A stretch of DNA of 64,000 bases from Alphaproteobacteria bacterium (GTDB lineage: Bacteria > Pseudomonadota > Alphaproteobacteria > Reyranellales > Reyranellaceae), in contig JAFKFL010000009.1 in assembly GCA_017308235.1 (NCBI GenBank), forward strand, positions 186,001 to 250,000, written 5' to 3'. The position numbers and the translations under genes were made by a program. Below are positions 18,375 through 27,611 of this stretch, piece by piece; positions within the stretch are counted from its first letter, which is position 1, and the number at the start of each line of letters is the position of its first letter. The notes beneath the pieces are model-generated. The model had not been told where the DNA came from. It searched no databases and saw nothing but the letters and a program-made list of their open reading frames with translations.

Positions 18375-18499
18375 AACAGCTTTCCCGATTCGCCCGGAAA
18401 ATTTCCGCGACTTGGCTTGCGCCCGTTCCTTCCAGATGCGTACGATAACACTAACAAATGCCGTCCAAAGAGACGGCCATCTTCTGGGAGGAAGATCAT

Positions 18500-19825
18500 A
18501 TGGTTCAGGCGAAGCGTCGGAGCGTCATTAAGCTTGCCGGCAGCGCAGCTGCCGTTGCGTCCACGGGCATGGCCGGAATCCTGGCATCGGGCCGTACGCC
18601 CGCCTACGCCCAGCAAAAGACCGTGCATTGGTTGCGATGGGTCGATTTCGTGCCGGCATCCGACACGCTTCTGCGCAAGGAGCTGGTCCCCGAGGCCGAG
18701 AAGGAACTCGGCATGAAGATCAATCTCGAGACGGTGAACGGCAACGACCTGCAACCGCGTGCCACGGCGGCGATCCAGTCGGGTGCGGGTCCCGACCTGA
18801 TCCAAGCCTTCAACAACAACACCTACATCTACGCCAACAGCGTCGTCGATCTCAGCGACCTGGTCGAAGACCTCGCGAAGCGTGAAGGCGGTCTCTACAA
18901 ATATTGCCGATCGCTCTGCAGCGACGGGAAGATGTTCATGAGCATGCCGTGGGCGGTGATCGGCGCGATGATCTCCTACCGCAAGTCCTGGTTCGAGGAG
19001 GTGGGCTTCAACGCTTTCCCCAAGACCTGGCAGGAATATCATGACGCCGGGAAGAAGCTGAAGGCGAAGGGCCGTCCGATCGGTCAGACGCTCGGCCACA
19101 CCTTCGGCGACGCGCCCACTTTCACCTATCCCTACATGTGGTCGTGGGGCGGCAAGGAAGTCGAGGCCGATGGCAAGACGGTCGCCGTCAACTCCAAGGA
19201 GACGCTCGAGTCGATCAAGTTCATGACCAGTTTCTGGAAGGATGCCTGTGACGAGGGCGGCCTTGCCTGGGACGACACCAACAACAACCGAGCTTTCCTG
19301 TCGCAGACGATCTCGGCCACCCTGAACGGCGCGTCGATCTACATCGAGGCCTCACGCAAGCCCGATCAGTACCAGACCGAGAAAGGCAAGCCGATGAAGG
19401 ACGACATCCTTCATTCGCCCTTGCCGGCAGGACCGACCGGCCAGTTCGGCATGCATCTCATGCAGTCCGACATGCTGATGAAATATTCCAAGAATCAGGA
19501 CGCCGCGAAGGAATTCCTGAAATGGATCCACACCGAGAAGAACTACGAGAAGTGGTTCATCTCGCAGAAGGGCTACTCGACGCCGTGCCAGGCCAAGTGG
19601 GAAGAGCACAAGCAGTGGACGGAGGACCCTGTCATGGCGCCGTTCAAGATCGCGGCGAAGCTCGGCCAGGCGCCGGGCTATGCCGGCCTGCCCAACGGCA
19701 AGGCGGCCGAGGCGCTCACGAAGTACATCATCACCGATATGTACGCCAAAGCGGTCCAGGGCATGGCGCCGGAGGAGTCGGTGAAGTGGGCTGAGGGAGA
19801 ACTCAAGAAGATCTACTCGGCGTGA
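18500..19825 (+). CDS. ABC transporter solute-binding protein, family 1 (carbohydrate type)
   Basis: 441 residues from ATG 18500, preceded by GGGAGGAAGATCAT; an in-frame ATG at 18458 has no such site. The export signal looks twin-arginine (AKRRSVIKLAGSAAAVAST, then cleavage after AYAQ near 35). The family-1 pattern includes GAGPDLIQAFNNNTYIYANSVVDLSDL near 110. First gene of a complete CUT1-type importer with two permeases and an ATPase. Similar in layout to the binding protein at 228-1556, suggesting related substrates, which cannot be named. Confidence 0.9.
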   Translation: MVQAKRRSVIKLAGSAAAVASTGMAGILASGRTPAYAQQKTVHWLRWVDFVPASDTLLRKELVPEAEKELGMKINLETVNGNDLQPRATAAIQSGAGPDLIQAFNNNTYIYANSVVDLSDLVEDLAKREGGLYKYCRSLCSDGKMFMSMPWAVIGAMISYRKSWFEEVGFNAFPKTWQEYHDAGKKLKAKGRPIGQTLGHTFGDAPTFTYPYMWSWGGKEVEADGKTVAVNSKETLESIKFMTSFWKDACDEGGLAWDDTNNNRAFLSQTISATLNGASIYIEASRKPDQYQTEKGKPMKDDILHSPLPAGPTGQFGMHLMQSDMLMKYSKNQDAAKEFLKWIHTEKNYEKWFISQKGYSTPCQAKWEEHKQWTEDPVMAPFKIAAKLGQAPGYAGLPNGKAAEALTKYIITDMYAKAVQGMAPEESVKWAEGELKKIYSA

Positions 19826-19864
19826 AGGAGAGCGGGTCGCACCACATTAACCGGTGAACAGATC

Positions 19865-20797
19865 ATGACGGCAACCGCGGTCCATGACGTGGCGGCAGGT
19901 CGGCGTCCCGCCGTACGGCTGCGGAAACTGGAAGACGAGCGCTGGCTCGCGCTCGCGCTACTGTCGCCGACCGCAGTCCTGCTCGGTCTCTTCATCGCCT
20001 ACCCGTTCGTCGAGGGTGTGCTGCTGGCGTTGAGCGACGCCCGCGTCGGCGACCCCGGTCATTTCGTGGGCCTGGCGAATTTCGCCAAGCTCTGGGATGA
20101 CAACATCTTCTGGACGTCGGTGTGGAATACCTTCTGGTACACCGGCGTCACGACGGTGTTCAAGCTGGGGCTCGGCCTGTGGCTTGCCATGCTGCTCAAC
20201 CGGCATTTTCGCGGCAAGGCACTGGTGCGGGCTTTCATCCTGCTGCCGTTCATCATTCCCACAGTGCTGTCGACATTCGCCTGGAAGTGGATGTTCGATC
20301 CAACGTTCAGCGTCATCAACTGGACGCTCTTCAATCTCGGCTTCATCACCCAGCGTATCAACTGGCTGGGCGATCCGAGCCTTGCCATGTCGTCGATCAT
20401 CGTCGTCAACATCTGGCGCGGCGTGCCGTTCTTCGCCATCAGCCTGCTGGCCGGCTTGCAGACCATCAGCCCCGAGCTGAACGAGGCGGCGGCCATCGAC
20501 GGTGCGAGGCCATGGGCGCGGTTCTGGCTGATCACCTGGCCCTTGCTGTTGCCGGTGACGATGGTCGTGATGCTGTTCTCGGTGATCCAGACCTTCGCCG
20601 ACTTCCAGCTCGTCTACGTCATGACCGGGGGCGGGCCGGCAAACGCCACCCACCTCTTCGCAACCTACGCCTACCAGATCGGCATCGGCACGGGCCTCCT
20701 GTCGCAGGGCGCGGCGGTGTCGCTGGCCATGTTCCCGTTCCTGTTCGTGATCGTGGTGATCCAGCTTCTCTACATCCGCCGCGTGGAGGTCCGCTGA
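19865..20797 (+). CDS. Carbohydrate ABC transporter permease, MalF/UgpA type
   Basis: 310 residues with six hydrophobic helices after a basic cytoplasmic N-terminus (RRPAVRLRKLEDERW). The helix-1 region ALLSPTAVLLGLFIAYPFVEGVLLALSD and the EAA loop near residue 208 (LNEAAAIDGARPWARFWLITWPLLLP) are typical. Gap to the binding-protein gene is 39 bases. Pairs with the next permease. Confidence 0.93.
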   Translation: MTATAVHDVAAGRRPAVRLRKLEDERWLALALLSPTAVLLGLFIAYPFVEGVLLALSDARVGDPGHFVGLANFAKLWDDNIFWTSVWNTFWYTGVTTVFKLGLGLWLAMLLNRHFRGKALVRAFILLPFIIPTVLSTFAWKWMFDPTFSVINWTLFNLGFITQRINWLGDPSLAMSSIIVVNIWRGVPFFAISLLAGLQTISPELNEAAAIDGARPWARFWLITWPLLLPVTMVVMLFSVIQTFADFQLVYVMTGGGPANATHLFATYAYQIGIGTGLLSQGAAVSLAMFPFLFVIVVIQLLYIRRVEVR

Positions 20798-20824
20798 CAT
20801 GAGCGCCGGCAGGGAGACGCGCGA

Positions 20825-21676
20825 ATGATCGAAGGTGCATTGTGGCGGCGGTGGATGTTCTACAACATCCCGCTCATCCTGTTCGTCTTTGTTCTCCTGT
20901 TCCCGTTCTACTGGATGATCGTCACCAGCTTCCGGCCAGACGGCGAGCTCTACCGGCCGTGGAACGCCGTGAACTACATGCCGTTCTGGACGAACAAGCC
21001 GACGTTCGAGCACTTCCGCTACCTGTTCGAGGAGACCGATTTCGGGCGCTGGATGGTGAACACGATGTTCATCGCCGTCACCTCGACGCTGATCTCGCTG
21101 TTCTGCGGCGTGCTGGCCGGATATGCGCTGGCGCGCCTCAACTTCCCCTTTGCCGGCAGCCTCGGCACGATGATCTTCATCACCTATCTCGTGCCGCAGA
21201 CCCTGCTGTTCATCCCGCTTGCCGAGATCATCCGCAATTTCCACCTCGGCGACACACCGTGGTCGCTGATCCTCACCTATCCGACCTTCCTGATCCCGTT
21301 CTGCACCTGGCTGATGATGGGCTACTTCAAGGCCATTCCCAAAGAGTTGGAGGAATGTGCGCGCATCGACGGCGCCTCGCGCTGGAAAGCGATGCTCTAC
21401 ATCATCATCCCGATCGCGGTGCCCGGCATCCTGTCGTCGGGCATCATCGCCTTCACGCTGTCCTGGAACGAGTTTATCTACGCCCTCGTCTTCCTCTCCT
21501 CTCCCCAGGAAAAGACGGTGGCGGTGGGTGTTACCTCGGAGCTGATCCGCGGCGACGTGTTCTTCTGGGGCTCGCTGATGGCGGGCGCGCTGCTTGGCTC
21601 CGTTCCGGTGGCGATCGTCTATTCGTTCTTCGTCGAACACTACGTCTCGGGCCTCACCGGCTCGGTAAAGGGTTAG
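20825..21676 (+). CDS. Carbohydrate ABC transporter permease, MalG type
   Basis: 283 residues. The N-terminal helix has the MalG-type start (LILFVFVLLFPFYWMIVTSF), and the EAA loop (PKELEECARIDGASRWKAMLYIIIPIAVPGI) lies near residue 175-205. C-terminal family text GVTSELIRGDVFFWGSLMAG is present. GGGAGACGCGCG precedes the ATG. A 5-base gap separates it from the ATPase gene. It completes the transmembrane pair. Confidence 0.93.
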   Translation: MIEGALWRRWMFYNIPLILFVFVLLFPFYWMIVTSFRPDGELYRPWNAVNYMPFWTNKPTFEHFRYLFEETDFGRWMVNTMFIAVTSTLISLFCGVLAGYALARLNFPFAGSLGTMIFITYLVPQTLLFIPLAEIIRNFHLGDTPWSLILTYPTFLIPFCTWLMMGYFKAIPKELEECARIDGASRWKAMLYIIIPIAVPGILSSGIIAFTLSWNEFIYALVFLSSPQEKTVAVGVTSELIRGDVFFWGSLMAGALLGSVPVAIVYSFFVEHYVSGLTGSVKG

Positions 21677-21681
21677 CGCCT

Positions 21682-22773
21682 ATGGCCGAAGTCAGCCTGC
21701 ACAAGCTCAACAAGCGGTTCGAGGCCTTCCATGCGGTGAAGGACGTCGACCTGCAGATCCGAGACAAGGAATTCATCGTCCTGGTCGGCCCGTCGGGCTG
21801 CGGCAAGACGACGACCCTGCGCATGATCGCCGGACTCGAGGCGGTGAGCGACGGCGAGATCCGCATCGACGACACGGTCGTGAATGAAGTGCCGCCCATG
21901 GATCGCGACATCGCGATGGTGTTTCAGAATTACGCGCTCTATCCGCACATGAGCGTTGCCTCGAACATGGCGTTCGGGCTCAAGATGCGGAAGTTCCAGA
22001 AGGCCGAGATCAACGAACGCATCAAGCGCGCCGCCGGGATCCTGGGCATCGAAAGCCTGCTCGGCCGCAAGCCGCGGCAGCTCTCGGGTGGCCAGCGCCA
22101 ACGCGTGGCGCTCGGCCGGGCGATCGTGCGCGACCCCAAAGTGTTCCTGTTCGATGAACCGCTTTCCAATCTCGACGCCAAGCTGCGCGTGCAGATGCGC
22201 GTTGAGCTGAAGAAGCTGCACGAACGGCTGGGAACCACCGCAATCTACGTCACGCACGACCAGGTCGAGGCCATGACCCTCGGCGACCGCGTCGTGGTGA
22301 TGAAGGACGGCGTAGTCCAACAAGTGGGCGAGCCGCTCGAGCTCTACAACAATCCCGCCAACCGCTTTGTGGCGGGCTTCATCGGCTCGCCGGCAATGAA
22401 TTTCGCCGACGTGATGCTAACCGGGAATGGCGGCCAGGTGACGGCGGAAGCGCCCGGCCTCCGCATCGCCTTGCCGCCGGATCTCGCGGATCGTGGTCGG
22501 CCGCATCTCGGCCGCAAGATGACGCTCGGCATTCGCCCGGAGAACATCCACGTTGCCGGACCGTCGGATGAGGCCGGTTACTGCTTCGATGCCGGCGTGG
22601 AGGTGGTGGAGCAGCTCGGCTCGGAAATCCTGCTCGACACGCGGGTCGGATCGGCCCTGTTCGTGGCCAGCATCGATCCCACCATACGCGTGCGGCCGCA
22701 CGAGAAGCTCAGGCTTGCCCTCAAGCCCGAGCGCTTGCACCTGTTCGACGCCGAGAGCGAAAAAGCGCTCTAG
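21682..22773 (+). CDS. ABC transporter ATP-binding protein, MalK/UgpC type
   Basis: 363 residues from ATG 21682; the open frame running up to 20842 only overlaps the permease in another frame. Walker A GPSGCGKTT near 38, [26 protein letters not shown] near 135, [30 protein letters not shown] and the TOBE region (GIRPENIHV) are all present. It closes the second carbohydrate-type importer. Close in sequence to the ATPase at 1584-2636, as expected for this widely shared family. Confidence 0.94.
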   Translation: MAEVSLHKLNKRFEAFHAVKDVDLQIRDKEFIVLVGPSGCGKTTTLRMIAGLEAVSDGEIRIDDTVVNEVPPMDRDIAMVFQNYALYPHMSVASNMAFGLKMRKFQKAEINERIKRAAGILGIESLLGRKPRQLSGGQRQRVALGRAIVRDPKVFLFDEPLSNLDAKLRVQMRVELKKLHERLGTTAIYVTHDQVEAMTLGDRVVVMKDGVVQQVGEPLELYNNPANRFVAGFIGSPAMNFADVMLTGNGGQVTAEAPGLRIALPPDLADRGRPHLGRKMTLGIRPENIHVAGPSDEAGYCFDAGVEVVEQLGSEILLDTRVGSALFVASIDPTIRVRPHEKLRLALKPERLHLFDAESEKAL

Positions 22774-22786
22774 GTAGCTTCATGAT

Positions 22787-22857
22787 GGACCGCGCGCATC
22801 TTGCGCGCACCAGGCACATGTGATGCGCCGAATGAGCGAGCTGGAAGCTCGCGGTCC
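22787..22857. repeat. Cloverleaf-like nested inverted repeat between convergent genes
   Basis: Outer arms GGACCGCG (22787-22794) and CGCGGTCC (22850-22857) are complementary. Inside lie hairpins GCGCGC-ATCTT-GCGCGC, GGCACAT-GTG-ATGCGCC (one mismatch) and GCGAGCT-GGA-AGCTCGC (22836-22852). It fills most of the 104-base gap between the convergent ABC ATPase and acid phosphatase genes. It could act as a bidirectional terminator or be a REP-like mobile repeat. It is not a tRNA. Confidence 0.55.
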
Positions 22858-22877
22858 GCAAGACACGCCTCTGATGC

Positions 22878-23732
22878 CTACTGCTTCGGGCCGCTCCAGC
22901 TCTCCAGCACGTCCCACTTTGCCTTGCGCTGATCCTCGCGTGACTTCTTGAAGTCGTGCCCAAAGGGCGCTGTATCGAATGAGCCGTAGGTCGGATTGGC
23001 AATTACCAGCCAGTCGCGACCCCAGTGCGCCTTGTCCTCCTCGAAGACCTTCAGCCGTTCCGCCTCGCTGCTGCGATAGCGATCGTCGAAGTCACCGAGA
23101 TTGTCGCCAAAGTTCAGCAGGATGCGATAGTCCTTGGCGATGACGGTCCGGCGCGTGCCCTTCTGGCTGCCCCAATCGGGCTTCTCGTTCTGCATCATGA
23201 AGGTGTCGACATTGCCGCCCATCGGGAAGCCCAGCTTCTCCATGTTCTCGCGCGTATCCTTCTTGGTCTCGACACCGCGATTGCTGATGTAGAAGACCTT
23301 CACGCCCTTGGAATCGGCGTATTTCGTGAACTCCACGGCGCCCGGGATCGCCTTCGAGATCTGCGCCGCGCAGAACTGGTTCCAGGTCTTGGTGCTGAAG
23401 GTCTGATTGGCCTTCATCATCCAGACCTCATAAGGCGAATTGTCGAGCACTGTCTCGTCGACATCGAGGATGATCGCGGGCGGGAGGTTCGCGAAGTCAC
23501 CCTTCTGCTCGACCGGTGCCGCCGTCCAGCTCTTGTCGGCCAGCGCCTCATCGAGACGAATCCGGGCCAGCGCGTAGACGGTGAGCGCGTTGCCCTTGTA
23601 CTCGACCGATCGCTGGTTCCAGAGAGTCGCCAGCAACAGATCATCGGGCACGGGCTCCTCGGCCCACGCGGCATTCCCCATGGCCATCGTACCGACGATG
23701 GCGACATACAAAACCCCCCGGCTCATGATCAT
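22878..23732 (-). CDS. HAD-superfamily acid phosphatase, e(P4)/class B-like, exported
   Basis: 284 residues with a signal peptide (GVLYVAIVGTMAMGNAAWA, cleavage near 24). No lipobox Cys is seen, unlike e(P4) itself. WNQRSVEYKGNALTVYALARIRLDEAL and ILDVDETVLDNS near residue 95 are the acid-phosphatase signature, with two catalytic Asp; VFYISNRGVETKKDTRENMEKLGF holds motif II. e(P4)-type enzymes dephosphorylate nucleotides outside the cytoplasm. It is the last gene of the nucleoside operon and overlaps the adenosine deaminase stop by 4 bases (ATGA). ATG 23726 is an alternative start. Confidence 0.85.
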   Translation of the reverse strand: MIMSRGVLYVAIVGTMAMGNAAWAEEPVPDDLLLATLWNQRSVEYKGNALTVYALARIRLDEALADKSWTAAPVEQKGDFANLPPAIILDVDETVLDNSPYEVWMMKANQTFSTKTWNQFCAAQISKAIPGAVEFTKYADSKGVKVFYISNRGVETKKDTRENMEKLGFPMGGNVDTFMMQNEKPDWGSQKGTRRTVIAKDYRILLNFGDNLGDFDDRYRSSEAERLKVFEEDKAHWGRDWLVIANPTYGSFDTAPFGHDFKKSREDQRKAKWDVLESWSGPKQ

Positions 23733-24688
23733 GGCGGCACTCCCTCCAGTAGTCGTTTCTTGGTCGCCTCATCCACGAACGACACCTCGATCGCAGCGCG
23801 TGTAATTCGCCGAAGCGCCGCTTCCGGCAGACCCGCCTGTTCGTATTCGGTGCCAAGCGTCGTGTGAAAGAACGGCGGATCATCGGAGTTCAGCGTGACG
23901 CGTACGCCCGATGCGATCAACCGGTGAAGCGGATGGGCGGCGCGGTCGGGATAGATGCCGAGCGCGACATTGCTGCCGGGACAGACCTCGAGCGCCGTGC
24001 CGCGCCGTGCCAGTTCCTCGAGCAGCGCCGAATCCTCGATCGACCGCACACCGTGCCCGATCCGGGTCACCGGCAAGGCCTTGATCGCAGCCCACACGCT
24101 TTCCGGCCCCAGCACCTCGCCGGCGTGGACCGTGCAGCCGTAACCGTTTTCGTGCGCCAACCGATAGGCCGGGGCGAAATCGGCGGGCATGTATTTGGCT
24201 TCATCGCCGCCCATGCCGAAACCGACGATATAGGGGTGCGGTTCAGCAACCATGCGCTCGGCCATGGCGCGGGCACGGTCCGGGCCGAGATGCCTGATGC
24301 AGATGATGATGACGCGACCGACGATCCCTGTTTCGCGGCCAGCCCGGTCGATGCCATCGGCCAGCGCCGCGACCCAGTCCGCATAGGAAATGCCCAGCGC
24401 CTTCGGTCGCTCGGGGGAGCAGAACATCTCGACATAGACCGCCCCTTCGGCGGCGGCGCGAGTGAGATAGGAATGGATTACGTCGCTAAAATCGCGCGGC
24501 GTCTTCAATACGCTGCAGACCCGGTCATAGGCGGCAAGAAAGCTCAGGAAGTCGCGCCACACATAGGTGCCGTCGGGGCCGAACAGCCCGTCGGGCAGCG
24601 CGAGCCCGTTGCGCGCAGCCAGCTCATGCGCAAGTACTGGCGGGATCGAGCCTTCGAGATGGCAGTGCAGTTCAGCCTTGGGGGTCAC
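23729..24688 (-). CDS. add: Adenosine deaminase
   Basis: 319 residues from GTG 24688, which overlaps the stop of the dioxygenase gene (GTGA) and gives the standard start VTPKAELHCHLEGSIPP. An ATG at 24727 would lie inside that gene. Metal-binding HCH near residue 8-10, CTVHAGEV, RIGHGVR and LNSDDPPFF (catalytic Asp pair) are conserved. It hydrolyses adenosine/deoxyadenosine to inosine/deoxyinosine, which PNP upstream in the operon then cleaves. Confidence 0.92.
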   Translation of the reverse strand: MTPKAELHCHLEGSIPPVLAHELAARNGLALPDGLFGPDGTYVWRDFLSFLAAYDRVCSVLKTPRDFSDVIHSYLTRAAAEGAVYVEMFCSPERPKALGISYADWVAALADGIDRAGRETGIVGRVIIICIRHLGPDRARAMAERMVAEPHPYIVGFGMGGDEAKYMPADFAPAYRLAHENGYGCTVHAGEVLGPESVWAAIKALPVTRIGHGVRSIEDSALLEELARRGTALEVCPGSNVALGIYPDRAAHPLHRLIASGVRVTLNSDDPPFFHTTLGTEYEQAGLPEAALRRITRAAIEVSFVDEATKKRLLEGVPP

Positions 24689-25497
24689 GCGAAACCTCGC
24701 AACGGCAAGCCGGGACGCTGCAGCCAATTATCGGTGTCGTAGACGGCTTGGCCATCGATCAGATGCAGAGAATAGGCATGACGCAGTCGGTCCGAACGAT
24801 TGGCGGCGCTGGCATGCGGCAGCAACCCATGCAGTACGACAAGCGAGCCGCGCGGCACCTCCAGTGCCACCGGCTCGATCCTGGGCCAGGGGGTCGCGTC
24901 GAGCTCGGTCGTGATCAACTCGGCACCGACGCGATGGAAACGCTGCCGCAATGGGCCGCAGTGCGCGCCGGGCAACGCGAGCAAGCAGCCATTTTCCCGG
25001 TCAGCATCGTCCAGGGCGATCCAGAAGCCCGTCACCGTCGAGGGCTGCGTGTGCAGGTAGGTCGCGTCCTGATGCCAGCCGACTTCCGCGCCGATCTGTG
25101 GCTGCTTGAAGAGATACATCGACTGCAGCAGCAGCGGTTGGACGAATCCCAACGCCGCGGCAAGCTCGGCCAGGCGCGGCTGGCGTGAAATCCGATCGAA
25201 GACCGGATCGAGGTCGTGCAGCGCATGGCCAACTTTGTTCAGCGCGCGCTCGGTCCGTTCGTCCGTCGCCTCTTCCTCAAAGAAGAACCGGATTGCTCCG
25301 CCGGAGTCCTGGAAGTAGAGATCACGGGCATGACTCTGGTCACGCGCAGAGAAGATCGTGCGCACGGGACCGGGATCGAATTCGGCCACCAGCTCCGCCA
25401 TGCGCGTCTGCAGCGCATCGCAATCCTCGGCCGGCAGATATCGCTCCAGGACGAGAAAGCCGTCCCGGTCGTAAGCCGCGCGGTCGAGCCCGGTCAT
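24685..25497 (-). CDS. Phytanoyl-CoA dioxygenase (PhyH) family protein in a nucleoside operon
   Basis: 270 residues from ATG 25497, which overlaps the deoA stop (ATGA); the frame upstream of it is not real coding. Fe(II) ligands His142 and Asp144 (GWHQDATYLHT) and distal His228 (HGLLPHASAAN), with Arg237/Arg239 for 2-oxoglutarate, are all in place, so it should be an active oxygenase. Subfamily substrates vary widely. Overlapping genes for deoA upstream and add downstream make a nucleoside or base substrate plausible, for example hydroxylation of a deoxyribose or methyl group. That is inference; nothing in the sequence names the substrate. Confidence 0.85.
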   Translation of the reverse strand: MTGLDRAAYDRDGFLVLERYLPAEDCDALQTRMAELVAEFDPGPVRTIFSARDQSHARDLYFQDSGGAIRFFFEEEATDERTERALNKVGHALHDLDPVFDRISRQPRLAELAAALGFVQPLLLQSMYLFKQPQIGAEVGWHQDATYLHTQPSTVTGFWIALDDADRENGCLLALPGAHCGPLRQRFHRVGAELITTELDATPWPRIEPVALEVPRGSLVVLHGLLPHASAANRSDRLRHAYSLHLIDGQAVYDTDNWLQRPGLPLRGFA

Positions 25498-26816
25498 TGG
25501 GTCACCCGTCCGATCACCACGGGCCGCTCTGGAGAAGCTGTCTCGCCGATGCGGATGGACGACTGCAGCGCAGCAATAGCGGCGTCTGCATCGGCTTCCG
25601 TAGCGGCATGAACCCGGCACAACTCTTCACCGGCACGGATAGGCGCCCCAATGTCGATCATGTCGGTTATGCCGACGGACGGATCGATCGCATCGTCGGC
25701 ATGTTGGCGCCCGCCGCCCAGTGTGACCACGGCAAGGCCGACCTGCCGCGCTTCCATGCCGACGACAAAGCCGTCGCGCTCGGCCAGGCACGGCTTCACG
25801 ACCGGCGCCTGCGCCAGATACCGATCGGGTCGATCGACGAAGTCTCCGGGTCCGCCCAGCGCGCGGATCATGCGCGCGAAAGTCTCGGTAGCCCGGCCAT
25901 CGTTCAACACAGCCTCGGCGCACGACCTGCCCGCCACCACGTCAGGCGCAAGACCGCCCAAAGCAAGCATTTCTCCTGCCAGCGCCATGACCACCTCATG
26001 CAGGCGTCGGTCGCGCATGCCTTCCCCCTTGAGATAGGCAATGGTCTCGGCCACTTCGAGGGCATTTCCGACATTCCGGCCCAGAACCCGGTCCATATCG
26101 GTGACGAGTGCGACGGTCGGCAGGCCGGCACGATTGGCGACGGCGACGATGCTTTGCGCCAGATCGCGCGCCATGGGTTCGCTGTTGCAAAAAGCACCCG
26201 AGCCGCATTTCACGTCCATCACCAGCCCCGCCAGGCCAGCCGCGATCTTCTTGCCCAGGATGGAACTCACGATCAGCGGGATCGATTCCACGGTGGCCGT
26301 CACGTCGCGCACGCCGTAGAGACGCCGGTCCGCCGGGGCGAGGTCGTCGGTCTGGCCGATGATGGCGCAGCCCACTTCGCGGACGACCCTGCGGAACGTC
26401 TCGACATCGGGCTCGGTATCGTAGCCCGTGATTGAATCGAGCTTGTCGAGCGTCCCGCCGGTGTGGCCGAGACCACGGCCCGAGATCATCGGCACGAAAC
26501 CGCCGCATGCCGCGACGATGGGCGCCAGCATCAGGCTTACCTTGTCGCCGACACCACCGCTCGAATGCTTGTCGATGACCGGACCGGGCAAGCGAAGATC
26601 CGACCAGTCGAGGGTCACCCCCGAACGGGCAAGAGCCTGCGTGAGTGCCACCCGCTCCTCCAGCTTCATGTCGCGGAAGAACACCGCCATGGCAAAGGCC
26701 GCGACCTGGCCTTCGCTCAGGCTGCCGTCGGTGATGCCGTGCACGACATGATCGATCTCTTCTGCCGAGAGACCCTGGCCGTCGCGCTTTTTGCGGATGA
26801 TCTCCTGAGGCAGCAT
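25494..26816 (-). CDS. deoA: Thymidine phosphorylase
   Basis: 440 residues, the normal length. It cleaves thymidine/deoxyuridine with phosphate to base and deoxyribose-1-phosphate. Family blocks are the start LPQEIIRKKRDGQGLSAEEI, the phosphate-binding KHSSGGVGDKVSLMLAP near 83, GRGLGHTGGTLDKLDSI near 117 and the Lys/Ser-containing GLVMDVKCGSGAF near 190. A 6-base gap separates it from PNP, and it overlaps the dioxygenase start by 4 bases. Confidence 0.95.
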   Translation of the reverse strand: MLPQEIIRKKRDGQGLSAEEIDHVVHGITDGSLSEGQVAAFAMAVFFRDMKLEERVALTQALARSGVTLDWSDLRLPGPVIDKHSSGGVGDKVSLMLAPIVAACGGFVPMISGRGLGHTGGTLDKLDSITGYDTEPDVETFRRVVREVGCAIIGQTDDLAPADRRLYGVRDVTATVESIPLIVSSILGKKIAAGLAGLVMDVKCGSGAFCNSEPMARDLAQSIVAVANRAGLPTVALVTDMDRVLGRNVGNALEVAETIAYLKGEGMRDRRLHEVVMALAGEMLALGGLAPDVVAGRSCAEAVLNDGRATETFARMIRALGGPGDFVDRPDRYLAQAPVVKPCLAERDGFVVGMEARQVGLAVVTLGGGRQHADDAIDPSVGITDMIDIGAPIRAGEELCRVHAATEADADAAIAALQSSIRIGETASPERPVVIGRVTQ

Positions 26817-26822
26817 GGCGCC

Positions 26823-27611
26823 TCAGCCGTAGCTTTCGAGAAAGCGTCGCAGCAACAGCCGAAGTTGACCGGACGAAGCGTTCGCGACCGTGATCGTCTG
26901 GTCGTGGCCGATCGCTCCCGGAACCAGCCCGGCGGCGTAGTTGGTCAGCACCGACACGGCCGCAACCCTCAGCCCGGCATGCCGCGCCAAAATGGTTTCC
27001 GGCGCCGTCGACATGCCGACGGCATCGGCACCCAACGTGACGGCGGCACGGATCTCGGCCGGCGTCTCGAAACTCGGCCCGCAGAACCAGATGTAGATTC
27101 CGTCGTGGCAGCGAATGCTTTCCGCCTTCGCGGCCGCCATCAGCCGTTGCACGAGCGCAGGGTCATAGGCGTCGACCATATCGACGAAGCGCCGCTTGGC
27201 GCCGAGGCCGAACAGCGGATTGACGCCGGTGAAGTTGATGTGGTCGGTGATCACCATCAGCGACCCCGGCGGCATGTCGAGCCGCAGGCTGCCCGCAGCG
27301 TTGGTTTGCAGCAAGGTCTCGCATCCCAGCTCCGCCATCGCCTCGACGGGCACTCTCATCTCGTCGGTTCGACCGAATTCGTAGTAATGCGCGCGACCTT
27401 GCAGCACGGCGACCGGCGTTGCGCCGACATGGCCGAGCACGAGCCGCCCCTCATGCCCGCGCACGGTCGGCTTCGGGAATCCTTGGAGCTCAGCATAGGG
27501 AATCGCTGCGATCGTCTTCACTTCCTCGACGAAGCTGCCGAGGCCCGACCCCAGGAGCACGGCGACCTTCGGCTTGAAGCCGGGCGCGCGGTGGGCGATT
27601 TCTTCGATCAT
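26823..27611 (-). CDS. Purine nucleoside phosphorylase (trimeric, inosine/guanosine type)
   Basis: 262 residues. GSGLGSFVEEV near residue 20, VLQGRAHYYEF near 70, and the substrate-binding TNAAGSL near 105 and AVGMSTAPETILARHAGLRVAAVSVLTNYAAG near 188-220 are diagnostic for the trimeric PNP family. It phosphorolyses (deoxy)inosine and guanosine, taking over the product of adenosine deaminase in the same operon. Its start overlaps the cytidine deaminase stop (ATGA). Confidence 0.94.
   Translation of the reverse strand: MIEEIAHRAPGFKPKVAVLLGSGLGSFVEEVKTIAAIPYAELQGFPKPTVRGHEGRLVLGHVGATPVAVLQGRAHYYEFGRTDEMRVPVEAMAELGCETLLQTNAAGSLRLDMPPGSLMVITDHINFTGVNPLFGLGAKRRFVDMVDAYDPALVQRLMAAAKAESIRCHDGIYIWFCGPSFETPAEIRAAVTLGADAVGMSTAPETILARHAGLRVAAVSVLTNYAAGLVPGAIGHDQTITVANASSGQLRLLLRRFLESYG

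Noticed and set aside
19958..21640. Long minus-strand open frame (560 codons)
   Set aside because: It is antisense to two clear permease genes and its translation is repetitive in His/Asp/Arg/Gln, a usual by-product of high GC content.
20842..22773. 643-codon frame including the second MalK-type ATPase
   Set aside because: The first 280 codons are an out-of-frame reading of the permease gene; the ATPase begins at ATG 21682.
22787..22857. tRNA gene suggested by the cloverleaf shape
   Set aside because: There are no T-loop or D-loop consensus bases, the stems have the wrong lengths and no anticodon arm is in place.
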